A stretch of DNA of 53,084 nt from Beijerinckiaceae bacterium (lineage in GTDB: Bacteria > Pseudomonadota > Alphaproteobacteria > Rhizobiales > Beijerinckiaceae). The position numbers and the translations under genes were made by a program. Location of the stretch: the NCBI GenBank assembly GCA_947478405.1, contig CANJVX010000020.1, positions 1 through 53,084 of the forward strand, in the 5' to 3' direction. Below are positions 16,264 through 25,194 of this stretch, piece by piece. The notes under the pieces are model-generated. The model made no database searches. It saw nothing but the letters and a program-made list of their open reading frames with translations, and was not told the DNA's origin. Position 1 is the first letter of the stretch. Every line of letters starts with the position of its first letter.

Positions 16264-17220
16264 TCAGGCCGATTTAACAGTTGTCCCCGTTTTGGCTCGC
16301 AGCTGAGAATAGCGTTTCAGCAATTCCGCTTTTTCGGCTTCGCCGATGCCCATCTGCGGTGCACGCACTAAATCATTTGCAATCAAACCCTCGTTTTTCA
16401 ACACGGTCTTGATACGCGAAACTGCTTCAACAATGGGCTCAGAAAAGATCAGATCACTTATAGGTTTAAGCTCTTCCTGCATTTGGAGCGCGCGAGTGAA
16501 ATCGCCAGCACGACCAACGCGGTCGAGTTCAGCCCACTGGTCAGGGGCTACATTGGCGACACCAATCAAAGCGCCTCTTGCACCCAGCTCATAGCTCTTG
16601 CCAACAAAGCGGTCATTGCCTGTCAGCATGCGCATCGAAGCATTGTCTTCCTTCAGACGGCGGCAGATTTCCGTATACAGTTCCAGATTGAAAGATGCTT
16701 CCTTGAAAGAAACTAGATGTGGCAAACGTGCGATCCGGCAAACTGTGTCGGCATCATACCAATAGCTTTGGACCGGAATTTGGAACAACGTGATCGGCAT
16801 TTGCGTCGCTTTGACGAGGTCTTCATAGAAACGGACTTTCAAATCAGCACTAACCTTGCCCCAGGCAAAGAGTAGTGGCGGGAAGATCATCACTGCATCC
16901 ACCGGCATTTTCTCAAGCTTACGAATGAGATGGATCGCTTCGGCCGTCGATTGCGGGGCAATGGTCGCGGTGTGAATCTTGCCATGCTCATGCGCTACAC
17001 GGCCCATGACTTCATGAACCTTCATCTTTTCGTCGGGCGTGAGAACAGTGCCCTCACCGATCCGCGCGCAAGATGACAGCGATGCAACACCGTTAACCGC
17101 TGCCTGAGAATGAGACAAACGTTCAAGGCTTTTTAGATCCAATTCTCCGCTAGTATCGAAAGGTGTTACTGTCGGGATGCATAAGCCTTCGTATCGCGAC
17201 GGGGTGTAGTCATAGGCCAT
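16264..17220 (-). CDS. Dihydrodipicolinate-synthase-family protein with altered active site
   Basis: A 318-residue TIM-barrel protein of the DapA/NanA family of pyruvate-dependent aldolases and dehydratases. The Schiff-base lysine is present (VSFKEAS, K173). The catalytic tyrosine position, normally YN-P, reads FQIP (F146), and the GTTGE substrate loop reads CARIGE. It is therefore unlikely to be DapA itself; it may be a 2-keto-acid aldolase or dehydratase working on another substrate. It stands alone between its own operator-controlled promoter and a strong terminator. Confidence 0.85.
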   Translation of the reverse strand: MAYDYTPSRYEGLCIPTVTPFDTSGELDLKSLERLSHSQAAVNGVASLSSCARIGEGTVLTPDEKMKVHEVMGRVAHEHGKIHTATIAPQSTAEAIHLIRKLEKMPVDAVMIFPPLLFAWGKVSADLKVRFYEDLVKATQMPITLFQIPVQSYWYDADTVCRIARLPHLVSFKEASFNLELYTEICRRLKEDNASMRMLTGNDRFVGKSYELGARGALIGVANVAPDQWAELDRVGRAGDFTRALQMQEELKPISDLIFSEPIVEAVSRIKTVLKNEGLIANDLVRAPQMGIGEAEKAELLKRYSQLRAKTGTTVKSA

Positions 17221-17234
17221 TTAAAAGCTCCATA

Positions 17235-17289
17235 GTTTCTTATAAAGAAACAGTGTTTCAATATGAACATAATTTGCCACCCCGGTCAA
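17235..17289 (-). promoter_or_regulatory. Promoter and operator of the DHDPS-family gene
   Basis: Minus strand: -35 TTGACC (plus 17284-17289), 17-bp spacer, -10 TCATAT (17261-17266), then GAAAC (17255-17259), N3, GTTTC (17247-17251), N7, GAAAC (17235-17239). It is also in the divergent gap in front of the MFS gene at 17393. Confidence 0.72.
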
Positions 17290-17392
17290 CATTGACGCTT
17301 CCCAGAATTCCTTTGAATATTTGCAATGAATCCTGTCCTGCGTTGCGTTTTCTGCGCCTTTCTCGACCTCGGATGGAAAAAGCCTGTGACCT

Positions 17393-18586
17393 ATGAATGA
17401 TGATATCGGAAAGCCTTCGAACCTATCTATCTATGCCATATATGCGATCGCTCTCCTCGCAGAAGGCGCAGGGACGGTAGTCATTCCGCTCTGGGTACTC
17501 AGCCTAAATCCGACGCCAGCAATGTTCGGCATTGTCATCGGTGCAAAGGGCCTCCTTCCACTGCTTTTTTCAATTCACGGCGGTGTGCTGATGGACCGCT
17601 TTGGTGCTGACCGCATTTTGCGTGCTGCATCTCTGGTTGGTGTTTTTTTGCCTATTTTTTTTCCGCTTCTCCCCAATCTATGGGCTGCAATTTTTCTTCA
17701 AATGATTAGCGGATTAATTATCACCATCAGCTGGATTGGAGTGCAAACATTAATCAGCCAGAGCCTCAAAGGCGAAAGGCATTATTTTTCGCGCCTCAGT
17801 TTTGCGAACAGAACGGGGGTTTTCATATGCCCTCTGGTTGCCGGCTTTTCTTGGGATGTCTGGGGCTCAAACGCCGGATTTGTTACCATGTTTGTAATGA
17901 GTGTCATTGCACTGACCTCCTCATTCCTTCTCCCTAAGCCGGAGACCAAGCTCGTATTACGCTCGTTTACATCCGCAGAATTTATTCCACGCTTGGCAGA
18001 TTATCGCGACGCTTTGTTACTCCTGTCCATTCCAGCCGTGTTACTGACCTCGCTGGCCTCGGTGATTAATGTCGCCGTTGGAACCGTGCAGCAATCTTTC
18101 TATATTGTTTATCTCGAAAAACTGGGGATGACCGGAACGATGATCGCTATTCTTGTCGCTGCTCCAAATCTTCTCGGGGTTATGGGCGCAATGGGAATCG
18201 GAAATGCGGTTCGTAAAATTGGCGACGTGAAGATGCTGGTCTATGTCGTCATGTTATCGAGCCTGGTCGTTTGCCTAACCCCTATCTTCGTTCAATTTCC
18301 TGCACTTCTTTTGCTCGGAAGTCTGCGTGGATGGGGGATGGGCGCAGCACAGCCTCTCATGATGTCCATTCCAGCAGGAGTTGTTCCGAATGGCGCACAT
18401 GGATCGGTGGCTGGCCTACGGATCAGCATCAACCGACTGGTCCAGACTTTGCTGCCGCCGGCCATGGGGCTTATCGTTGAACTGGCCGGTTTGGAAAATA
18501 GCTTTTTTATTACAGGCACTCTAATGCTATTATTAACAATCATGATACTCAGAATGGCGAATCGTGAAGAAAAAATAAGACACTAA
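17393..18586 (+). CDS. Major facilitator superfamily transporter
   Basis: 397 residues with about twelve hydrophobic segments. The loop after TM2 reads GGVLMDRFGADRILRAA, a good match to the MFS G-x-L-x-D-R-x-G-R motif. Its length is normal for a sugar/organic-acid or drug permease. With a class II aldolase gene 64 bp downstream in the same direction it may move a pathway substrate or product. The specificity is unknown. Confidence 0.9.
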   Translation: MNDDIGKPSNLSIYAIYAIALLAEGAGTVVIPLWVLSLNPTPAMFGIVIGAKGLLPLLFSIHGGVLMDRFGADRILRAASLVGVFLPIFFPLLPNLWAAIFLQMISGLIITISWIGVQTLISQSLKGERHYFSRLSFANRTGVFICPLVAGFSWDVWGSNAGFVTMFVMSVIALTSSFLLPKPETKLVLRSFTSAEFIPRLADYRDALLLLSIPAVLLTSLASVINVAVGTVQQSFYIVYLEKLGMTGTMIAILVAAPNLLGVMGAMGIGNAVRKIGDVKMLVYVVMLSSLVVCLTPIFVQFPALLLLGSLRGWGMGAAQPLMMSIPAGVVPNGAHGSVAGLRISINRLVQTLLPPAMGLIVELAGLENSFFITGTLMLLLTIMILRMANREEKIRH

Positions 18587-18650
18587 GATATAATTTGAAC
18601 CACCTTTACAACAATCAATCGTTCAAAAAATAGAACTGTGGGGGCAACTA

Positions 18651-19418
18651 ATGTCTACGATCGAGAAGCTCAAAGAAGAACTGGCGACGGCAAACCGCAT
18701 TCTTGCTCATCACAACGTTGTCGATTCCTTCGGTCATATTTCCGCAAGAAACCCTGAGAATCCAAATCATTTTTTGATGTCACGCGCTCGAGCGCCAGCC
18801 TGTGTTGAAGATTCAGACATCATGGAATTCACTCTCGATGGCAATGTGATCGGAACCGAAGTTGGAAAACCATATTCGGAGCGATTTATCCACGGGGCGA
18901 TTCTCGAAGCGCGGCCAGACGTACAGGCGGTCGTGCACAATCACAGCCCTAACGTTGTACCCTTCACGGTAACTGGACGAAAAATGCGCCCGATCATGCA
19001 TATGTGCGCACCTATCGGGACAGATATTCCCAATTGGGACATAGCTACAAAATTCGGAGACGAGACAAATCTGCTCGTAACCAATATGGATATGGGCCGC
19101 GATCTTGCGAAGACCCTCGGCAGAAATACGGTCTCATTAATGAGAGGCCATGGCAGTGTAGTGTGCGGCCGATCGGTTCGTGAAGCTGTCTTCACCTCTA
19201 TTTTTATGGAAATCAACGCGGAAATGCTCATTAAGGCGCTGCAAATGGGCGAGGTTCATTATCTGCATGATAGCGAAGTCGCTGCAAACACGCGGGGACG
19301 TGCGGGATTCACCTGGGAACGCGGCTGGGAAAATTGGTGCCGTGAGGTTAATCGACCCTATCGTTCTAACTCTTGGGAAATGGGTCCCGGCTTTTCAAAG
19401 ACAGATCCCATCGGCTGA
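18651..19418 (+). CDS. Class II aldolase/adducin-family protein
   Basis: 255 residues of the FucA/AraD/adducin-head family. The divalent metal would be held by H96 and H98 (VVHNHSP) and H167 (LMRGHGS), and the acidic residue E77 is in PYSERFIHG, so the metal site looks complete. Members act as retro-aldolases, epimerases or hydroxy-acid decarboxylases. No sugar-phosphate genes are nearby, so a decarboxylase or aldolase on a hydroxy acid is as likely as a sugar role. Confidence 0.88.
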   Translation: MSTIEKLKEELATANRILAHHNVVDSFGHISARNPENPNHFLMSRARAPACVEDSDIMEFTLDGNVIGTEVGKPYSERFIHGAILEARPDVQAVVHNHSPNVVPFTVTGRKMRPIMHMCAPIGTDIPNWDIATKFGDETNLLVTNMDMGRDLAKTLGRNTVSLMRGHGSVVCGRSVREAVFTSIFMEINAEMLIKALQMGEVHYLHDSEVAANTRGRAGFTWERGWENWCREVNRPYRSNSWEMGPGFSKTDPIG

Positions 19419-19448
19419 GCCTCACACAGGTTCCATACAAGAAAAAGC

Positions 19449-19476
19449 TGGAGGCTCGGATTACCGCGGGCCTCCA
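19449..19476 (-). terminator. Terminator after the binding-protein-3 operon
   Basis: Stem TGGAGGC / GCCTCCA with inner CGG-ATTA-CCG pairing. On the minus strand it is followed by GCTTTTTC. It lies 6 bp after the stop of the gene at 19483-20535 and also downstream of the convergent aldolase gene. Confidence 0.7.
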
Positions 19477-19482
19477 TCGATT

Positions 19483-20535
19483 TCAGAACTTGCTTGCCGC
19501 CGAAGCACTTTTTAAAATATCAGGAGGAATTTTTCCAACACCCTCGATCATTTTCTGCAGAGACTTTCCGTCAAGAGGATCAAGATCGAGCTTTGCTTTC
19601 TCAATGTCATTAATGAAAGCATTATCGTGCATCACATCCATAAAAGCTCGCTGTAACTCATCAAGACGCTCAGGTGGCAATCCGGGAGGGGCTATGATCG
19701 AACGACCCACATCGCCGCCGATGGCAAAAATGCGCATCACCTCGCGCATCTTGTCGTCTGTAGCCAACTCAATCGTTGTTGGCACATCCTTGAACAATGG
19801 ACTACGCTTCATGGAATTCAGAACAAGCGGCCGAACTAGACCACTCTCAGCCAAGCGAGCAAACTGTGACACATAAGAGGATGAAATGACTGATGTCGCA
19901 TCTACTTCATTTCGCTCGAGCGCTATTACCATTTCATTTGTGCCAGGATAACCCATTACGAGCTTAAATTTTGTTTTCAGTAAATTATTCAGTACTGCGG
20001 GCAAAATCGTAGCCTCTGATGAAGGGCCAGTAGTCGAAATTGCGACTTCGTGTTGTGTCACATCTTGTAAGTTACGTACTGGAGAATCCATTCTACTAAT
20101 AATCAGAGTCTGACTGGTTGCAATACGACCAATCATTCCGAATTTAAAAAAATCGAAACTAATTCCCTGCCCGCCAAGCAATTGGTCAACCGGAAGAGTT
20201 TGCGCCACCATCCCGATCGCACTACCGTCTTTAAGAGAAGACGAATAAAGAATATTTGCGAGCTTGATACTACCGGCACCTGGCACATTCTGCACTATCA
20301 CTGTCGGGAGCATCGGTAGATGTTGACCGAGATAGCGGGCAAGAAAGCGGCAATAAAGATCAAAGCCACCACCAGGACCAAAGCCTACTGAGATAGTGAT
20401 CTGCTGCGGCCGTGCGGATACGCTTTCTAGCGCCAGCGCGGGTGTATATATTGTTCCAAAATATAACAGGGAAAAAGTACCAAGTTTTGTAACTCTAGGT
20501 TTAATCTGTTGCATAATATTGAAAAATAATTTCAT
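19483..20535 (-). CDS. Bug/TctC-like periplasmic binding protein, variant 3
   Basis: 350 residues. The signal peptide covers about residues 15-36 (LLYFGTIYTPALA). The mature part has GFGPGGGFDLYCRFLARYLG and QNVPGAGSIK, then GPSSEATILPAVLNNLL, closely parallel to the binding proteins at 12527 and 13622. GAAGGG 6 nt before the ATG supports the start. It is the last gene of the six-gene operon that starts at 25165. Confidence 0.86.
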   Translation of the reverse strand: MKLFFNIMQQIKPRVTKLGTFSLLYFGTIYTPALALESVSARPQQITISVGFGPGGGFDLYCRFLARYLGQHLPMLPTVIVQNVPGAGSIKLANILYSSSLKDGSAIGMVAQTLPVDQLLGGQGISFDFFKFGMIGRIATSQTLIISRMDSPVRNLQDVTQHEVAISTTGPSSEATILPAVLNNLLKTKFKLVMGYPGTNEMVIALERNEVDATSVISSSYVSQFARLAESGLVRPLVLNSMKRSPLFKDVPTTIELATDDKMREVMRIFAIGGDVGRSIIAPPGLPPERLDELQRAFMDVMHDNAFINDIEKAKLDLDPLDGKSLQKMIEGVGKIPPDILKSASAASKF

Positions 20536-20569
20536 CGTGCACCCTTCACCATCCGTAAATAACTACTAC

Positions 20570-21106
20570 TTAGGCACCATTCTTTTCCGGATCGATCTCC
20601 AGAGTGTCAAAGACCAGCCGCGCCATATCGTACATCCCGACAACGATCATCAGTTCAATCTGCTCCGGCAGGGAAAATAAATCTTTTACCTCGTTGAAGG
20701 TTGAATCTGATATTTTCCCGTTTTTCATCATTTCTTCGGTACAACAAAGCGCAGCACGCTCGCGCAAAGATAACTTTATAAGATTGCGCCAATCTTGAAT
20801 TTCAAAGCATTCTTCAAGCGTGACACCTGCAGCTATTGCGAGCGTCGGAATATGCTGTCCGCTCACGTAGGCGGAAGCTGTTAAACGAGCGATTAAAACA
20901 ACCATCAGCTCACGCAATCTTGCATCAAGAGAGCCTGCTGTTCGAACCGTGTTGGTAAATTCAAACCAGGCGCGCGCCAACTCAGGTGCATGCAAAAGCG
21001 CTTTGTAGGGATTGAGTAATTTGCCTCGCCTACCTCGTTTGATGCGGTCTAATAGACCAGCATGTTCAGATAAATCGCTTTCTTCCAGATAGGGGACACG
21101 TGCCAT
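20570..21106 (-). CDS. Carboxymuconolactone-decarboxylase-family protein
   Basis: 178 residues with the AhpD/CMD fold. The core LRELMVVLIARLTASAY...GQHIPTLAIAAG matches the family E...Y....H block. The CxxC pair of AhpD peroxidases is replaced by Ser/Val (SAYVSGQH), so alkylhydroperoxidase-type redox chemistry is unlikely and a decarboxylase-like or binding role is preferred. The start at 21106 (MARVPYLEE) fits better than 21130, given AGG spacing and the family N-terminus. Confidence 0.82.
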   Translation of the reverse strand: MARVPYLEESDLSEHAGLLDRIKRGRRGKLLNPYKALLHAPELARAWFEFTNTVRTAGSLDARLRELMVVLIARLTASAYVSGQHIPTLAIAAGVTLEECFEIQDWRNLIKLSLRERAALCCTEEMMKNGKISDSTFNEVKDLFSLPEQIELMIVVGMYDMARLVFDTLEIDPEKNGA

Positions 21107-21130
21107 CGGATGCATACCTGTTAGGTGCAA

Positions 21131-22213
21131 TCACCAATATTTTTGTATATCCGCGACCATATGCTGCAGATCAGACAATACATTCGTCCGAGGCTGCGCA
21201 GCAATATGCGGAGTTAGAACAACATTCGGGAATGACAATAATTCATCATCTGAGCTGCCCGGTGTTTCATATTGCGTATCTAAAGCAAAACCGCCAAGCC
21301 TCTCTTTCCGTAAAATATCAATCAGCGCCGCGCGGTCGATAAAATCGGCCCGCGAAATATTGATAAGAAATGCACCCTTTTTAAGAAGCGCTAGTTCCCT
21401 TGGCCCCAACAGACAGGTTCGCACATCGGTATCCGATCGCAAGGTGAGAATGATCCAATCGCACTCACGCAGCAATGTGTTGAGATCATTATAAGTCAGA
21501 CAAAATGCTAGCTCTTCGGCCAGCGGTAGCCGCGTGCGCTGGTGATAAAAAAGCTGCGATCCGAAGCCGGAGAGGCGACGCACAACCTGTTTGCCTATTT
21601 CACCGACGCCGATAATGCCGACCTTACTTCCTGCAATAACTTGAAAGCCTGGAATACGCGCCCAGTTCGAATTGGCCGTATGCCGCCTGTCAAACGGCCT
21701 GAAAGTTTTACCTGCAGATTCCATTCTGCTGACACTGATATGCCCCGCCCAACGCGTGATCTGCTTTCCAAGCACCAGCATGAATGCGATGACCATTTCA
21801 GCGCACGCTGCGGTTGATTTTCTGTCGATGGTCAAAACAGGAATCTTGCGCCTCTCGCATGCCTCAATATCGATCCCGCGCGATGAGGATCCAAATTTCT
21901 GTATGAGTCGCAAATTCGGAGCATGTGCGAGATCTTCAGCACTGACGATAAACGATTCGACAATCAAAGCATGCGCATCGGGCAACGCATGATACATGGC
22001 AGCAATATCACTTACGAGCCGGATGGACGCCGGGAAAACCGAAGGCGCACTTTTACGAATTGTCGAGCAATACCCTTCGAAATCGGGCAGATCATGCGCG
22101 AAAAAGTCGGCGAAGGCGGCGATACGCACGGGATCACAGGCCGGATCAAGGAGAACCTGAAACATGCGCGTGAACCAATCGTCTTCGACTATAATCATCC
22201 TGCGTTGGGTCAT
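21131..22213 (-). CDS. D-isomer-specific 2-hydroxyacid dehydrogenase (second copy)
   Basis: 360 residues, same length as its paralogue at 9332-10414. The Rossmann motif is IGVGEIGKQVV, and the catalytic R, E and H are in NISRADFIDRAAL, YETPGSSDDELL and LTPHIA. The N-terminal AHDLPDFEGY and mid-protein PFDRRHTANSNWARI segments are shared with the paralogue and not usual in the family. The duplication is old, since the two differ at most other positions. It probably acts on a related 2-hydroxy acid. Confidence 0.9.
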   Translation of the reverse strand: MTQRRMIIVEDDWFTRMFQVLLDPACDPVRIAAFADFFAHDLPDFEGYCSTIRKSAPSVFPASIRLVSDIAAMYHALPDAHALIVESFIVSAEDLAHAPNLRLIQKFGSSSRGIDIEACERRKIPVLTIDRKSTAACAEMVIAFMLVLGKQITRWAGHISVSRMESAGKTFRPFDRRHTANSNWARIPGFQVIAGSKVGIIGVGEIGKQVVRRLSGFGSQLFYHQRTRLPLAEELAFCLTYNDLNTLLRECDWIILTLRSDTDVRTCLLGPRELALLKKGAFLINISRADFIDRAALIDILRKERLGGFALDTQYETPGSSDDELLSFPNVVLTPHIAAQPRTNVLSDLQHMVADIQKYW

Positions 22214-22258
22214 CTTTTCATCCCGCTCTACCGAACCAGGAGCACTGTCTCACAAAGA

Positions 22259-23242
22259 TTATTGCGCGCTTAAATTTGCCGCCTCTAGAGCATCTTTGTA
22301 TAGCCCTTGATCAGCCTTGATAATCTCTGAAAATTCTTTTCGCGATGCAGTTCCCGGATATACGCCAAGCTGTGCTAGACGTTCCATAGTGGCGGGATCT
22401 TTCAATCCCTCTCCAATAGTTTCAGAAATCATATTGGCAATTGCCTCCGGTATGGCAGGTGGCGCAAGCAGGCCATTCCACGCACTGACCTGAAAGCCCT
22501 TAATGAATTCCGCGATGGTCGGCACATCCTTGAAAGCCGGCAAACGGTTGTTTCCCGATGTCGCTAGCAAAACTATTGATTTACTTTCAATATGGGGGAG
22601 GAGCTCCGAGGGCGTACCTAAGAACAGATCGACATGTCCCCCGATCAGATCATTGGTGGCTGGCGCCGAACCCTTGTAGGGAACATGAACGATCTGGATG
22701 CCGGCGCGCTTTGCCAGCAATGCCGTAACAATATGGCTGACTGATCCCGAACCGCCAGAAGCATAATTAAGTTTCGTCGGATTCTTTTTCGCATATTCTA
22801 TAAAATCCTGAAAATTGTTTATCCCCAGTTTCGCATTGATCGTTAGAAAGAGAGGGAATTGCGCCACAATCGCAAGCGGGCTGAATTGCTCTGGCGTATA
22901 ATTGACATTCTGCATGAAAGGTGCGGTTACAATAGGTCCCGGCGGGCTTAGTAAAAGCGTATAGCCGTCTGCTCGCGCAGTTGCCGTCGCATGAGCGGCT
23001 ATAATACCGCCGCCTGCCACCCGATTTTCAATAATGAATGGCTTCCCGAATTTTTTCGATAGCATTTCCGCACTCAGGCGCGCCAGCAAATCAGCTATCC
23101 CGCCAGCTGCATAAGGCACAAGAATGGTGACCGTCTTGCTCGGCCATGTTTCCTGCGCATGCCCGTTTGCACTGAAACAAGAAAGAGCCCCCAATCCCTG
23201 CAGAAAAACCCGGCGAGTTGAGATGATGCGATGGTCAGACAT
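22259..23242 (-). CDS. Bug/TctC tripartite tricarboxylate binding protein with Tat-like signal
   Basis: 327 residues from the ATG at 23242 (another ATG lies at 23248). The N-terminus contains STRRVFLQGLGALSC, a twin-arginine motif, so export through Tat is possible. The mature protein is a canonical Bug: VPYAAGGIADLLARL, VENR-like IIENRVAGGG, HVPYKGSAPATNDLIGG and a late DVPTIAEF. It is more typical of the family than the three GGGYDVY-type proteins nearby. It overlaps the upstream cyclodeaminase-like gene by 8 bp. Confidence 0.92.
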   Translation of the reverse strand: MSDHRIISTRRVFLQGLGALSCFSANGHAQETWPSKTVTILVPYAAGGIADLLARLSAEMLSKKFGKPFIIENRVAGGGIIAAHATATARADGYTLLLSPPGPIVTAPFMQNVNYTPEQFSPLAIVAQFPLFLTINAKLGINNFQDFIEYAKKNPTKLNYASGGSGSVSHIVTALLAKRAGIQIVHVPYKGSAPATNDLIGGHVDLFLGTPSELLPHIESKSIVLLATSGNNRLPAFKDVPTIAEFIKGFQVSAWNGLLAPPAIPEAIANMISETIGEGLKDPATMERLAQLGVYPGTASRKEFSEIIKADQGLYKDALEAANLSAQ

Positions 23243-24281
23243 AATCATGACGGCCTCCAGACTGATTTATTGGATGCGCTCGCGGGAGCCAGAGACCTTT
23301 ACCTTCTGCCAAGGCACGCAGATAGACATGATGGTTGCAAGCGATATCCTGCGACACGAGCCCACCTGTATGGATTAGAATTTTCTCGTCTTCGCGAGTA
23401 CGCCCCGACCTGTTGCCACACACGACATCGGCAATTTCGCCGTGCAGCCACTCCCTTAAGAATAAACCAGTCTCAACCATGTTGCGGAAGACGGGCTGTG
23501 TCATGTTCAGATCCCAACTGTCGACCACGACTTTATCCATTTTCTGCCAGTCGTGCGGCGCCATTTCTCGGCGCGCAAGAGAGATGAACAAGGCACCCGG
23601 TTTCAGCCAAGATTCGCGACACATGACATCAGACGATGTCGTGCTGCCTATGACAATATCGGCATTGTACACTGTCTCTTCGACGCTTGTGCAGGCTACA
23701 CATTCGACGCCATAATCCTGTTCTGTTTTTTTTGTAAAAGCGTTACGCGTTTCTTCTCGTCTGGATGTGCAGCGAATCTGGGTGAATGAAAAGAGCTCCA
23801 TCAGGCAAATCAAAGCACTTGCACCCATTGTGCCAATACCAACCAAAGCCAGTATTTTGGGTTTAGCCGGCGCGAGCCATTTGGCTGCAACAATAGGAGC
23901 GGCCGCACTGCGAAGACCATATGTCCAGTGATCATCGATAATGGCGAGGGGACGTCCGTTGAAAGGATCTGAAAGAATTACATAGCCCAAACGTTCGAGC
24001 GACCCGACATTATTCTGGTGACCATCATCGATATAATTATAAACGCGCACACCGGTTATCGGTGGATCTTTCAGAAACGCTGTTTTTAGATGCCAGTGAT
24101 TGTGGAAGGGTGCACCGATATCGAGCTTTAGGCTCGACGGATTTGGCAAAACTACCTCGTCCCTTTTCTGCATGCGATAGACATTTTCACAAATATCGAG
24201 AGCATCTTTAGCCTTGAAGAGGGATATAGTCTCCTCATAGGATAGAAACAAGACGCCCCGGTCTTCTCCGCGATCTATCAT
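23235..24281 (-). CDS. Ornithine cyclodeaminase / mu-crystallin-family protein
   Basis: 348 residues. The NAD(P)-binding core is ALVGIGTMGASALICLME, followed by RCTSRREETRNAF and IVIGSTTSSDVM, the hallmark of the OCD/mu-crystallin family (alanine or tauropine-type dehydrogenases, ketimine reductases, ornithine cyclodeaminase). The substrate lysine region VRVYNYIDDG differs from bona fide cyclodeaminases, so an imine reductase or dehydrogenase is likelier. It overlaps the hydrolase stop by 4 bp and the next gene by 8 bp, hence is translationally coupled. Confidence 0.88.
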   Translation of the reverse strand: MIDRGEDRGVLFLSYEETISLFKAKDALDICENVYRMQKRDEVVLPNPSSLKLDIGAPFHNHWHLKTAFLKDPPITGVRVYNYIDDGHQNNVGSLERLGYVILSDPFNGRPLAIIDDHWTYGLRSAAAPIVAAKWLAPAKPKILALVGIGTMGASALICLMELFSFTQIRCTSRREETRNAFTKKTEQDYGVECVACTSVEETVYNADIVIGSTTSSDVMCRESWLKPGALFISLARREMAPHDWQKMDKVVVDSWDLNMTQPVFRNMVETGLFLREWLHGEIADVVCGNRSGRTREDEKILIHTGGLVSQDIACNHHVYLRALAEGKGLWLPRAHPINQSGGRHDYV

Positions 24282-25165
24282 TTGCAGTCGACCAAGTGCC
24301 GATTGAACCAGGCAATTGCTTGTTCGGCGACGGGTTCCAGCAAGTCTCCATAGACCGAATGGTGATAGCCGTGCTGGAAGAAAAATATCTTTTTAGGACC
24401 AGCAAGTTTTTCATAAAGCCATTCGGTCTGCTCGTGCGGCACGAGCATGTCGCCTTTGATGCCAATAACACCTACGGGTATTTTTATTTTTCCTGCTACA
24501 GCCAAAGGATCATGATTAACGACATGGATAAAGGTCTCGAGACTAAATTGCTGCGCGGTCACATGGCGATCGCGTGATTTAGGATCTGGCGGAACAAGAT
24601 CGAAACGATCCACCATAGTCATATGGCCGTTTTGCTCTTTCTCGAGGAGAGCTGTGTGCGCGCGTTCTTTTAGATCTATATATTCATAATAACGGCAGAC
24701 TGCTCGCAACCATTGATTACCCGAGACGACAGGCACAGTGACAAAAGCCGCTTTGATTTTCGGCATTTCTGCGGCCGCCATCAAAGCAATCCCGCCACCA
24801 AAACTCGTGCCGTAAACACCGAGTCTATCGGGATCTACCCCAAAATCTTTAGAAAGAAATTCGACCGCACGGATTGCATCCTCCGTCTGTTCTTGCGGAA
24901 CAAGATGCCCGCGCGGGCCCTCGCTTTCACCAAAACCACGATAATCAAACGACAAAGCTGTATAACCGGCGAGCGCCAGTTTATCGCACAACCCTAGGGG
25001 CGTTCCTTCCTTCACACCCCCGAAGCCGTGGCAAAAAACTATGCCTGTTTTAATGTCTCTTTCGGGAGCAGGCAGATATACTCTCGCCGCCAGCCGCAAG
25101 CCCGAACTGGAAACGAAACTCCGATCTATCGTGCGCGATACTGCATGCTTCGGTTCGGTGGCCAC
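24278..25165 (-). CDS. Alpha/beta hydrolase
   Basis: 295 residues. The oxyanion-hole HG motif is FCHGFGG, the nucleophile elbow GTSFGG (S121), and the later acid and histidine are in GIKGDMLVPHEQ and HGYHHSVY, so the triad is complete. It is the first gene of a six-gene operon (hydrolase, cyclodeaminase-like, Bug protein, dehydrogenase, CMD-like, binding protein). No secretion signal is seen, so a cytoplasmic esterase, lactonase or C-C hydrolase is likely. Confidence 0.9.
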   Translation of the reverse strand: MATEPKHAVSRTIDRSFVSSSGLRLAARVYLPAPERDIKTGIVFCHGFGGVKEGTPLGLCDKLALAGYTALSFDYRGFGESEGPRGHLVPQEQTEDAIRAVEFLSKDFGVDPDRLGVYGTSFGGGIALMAAAEMPKIKAAFVTVPVVSGNQWLRAVCRYYEYIDLKERAHTALLEKEQNGHMTMVDRFDLVPPDPKSRDRHVTAQQFSLETFIHVVNHDPLAVAGKIKIPVGVIGIKGDMLVPHEQTEWLYEKLAGPKKIFFFQHGYHHSVYGDLLEPVAEQAIAWFNRHLVDCK

Positions 25166-25194
25166 ATATGCCTCTCAAACGTCTAAGCCAAAAT

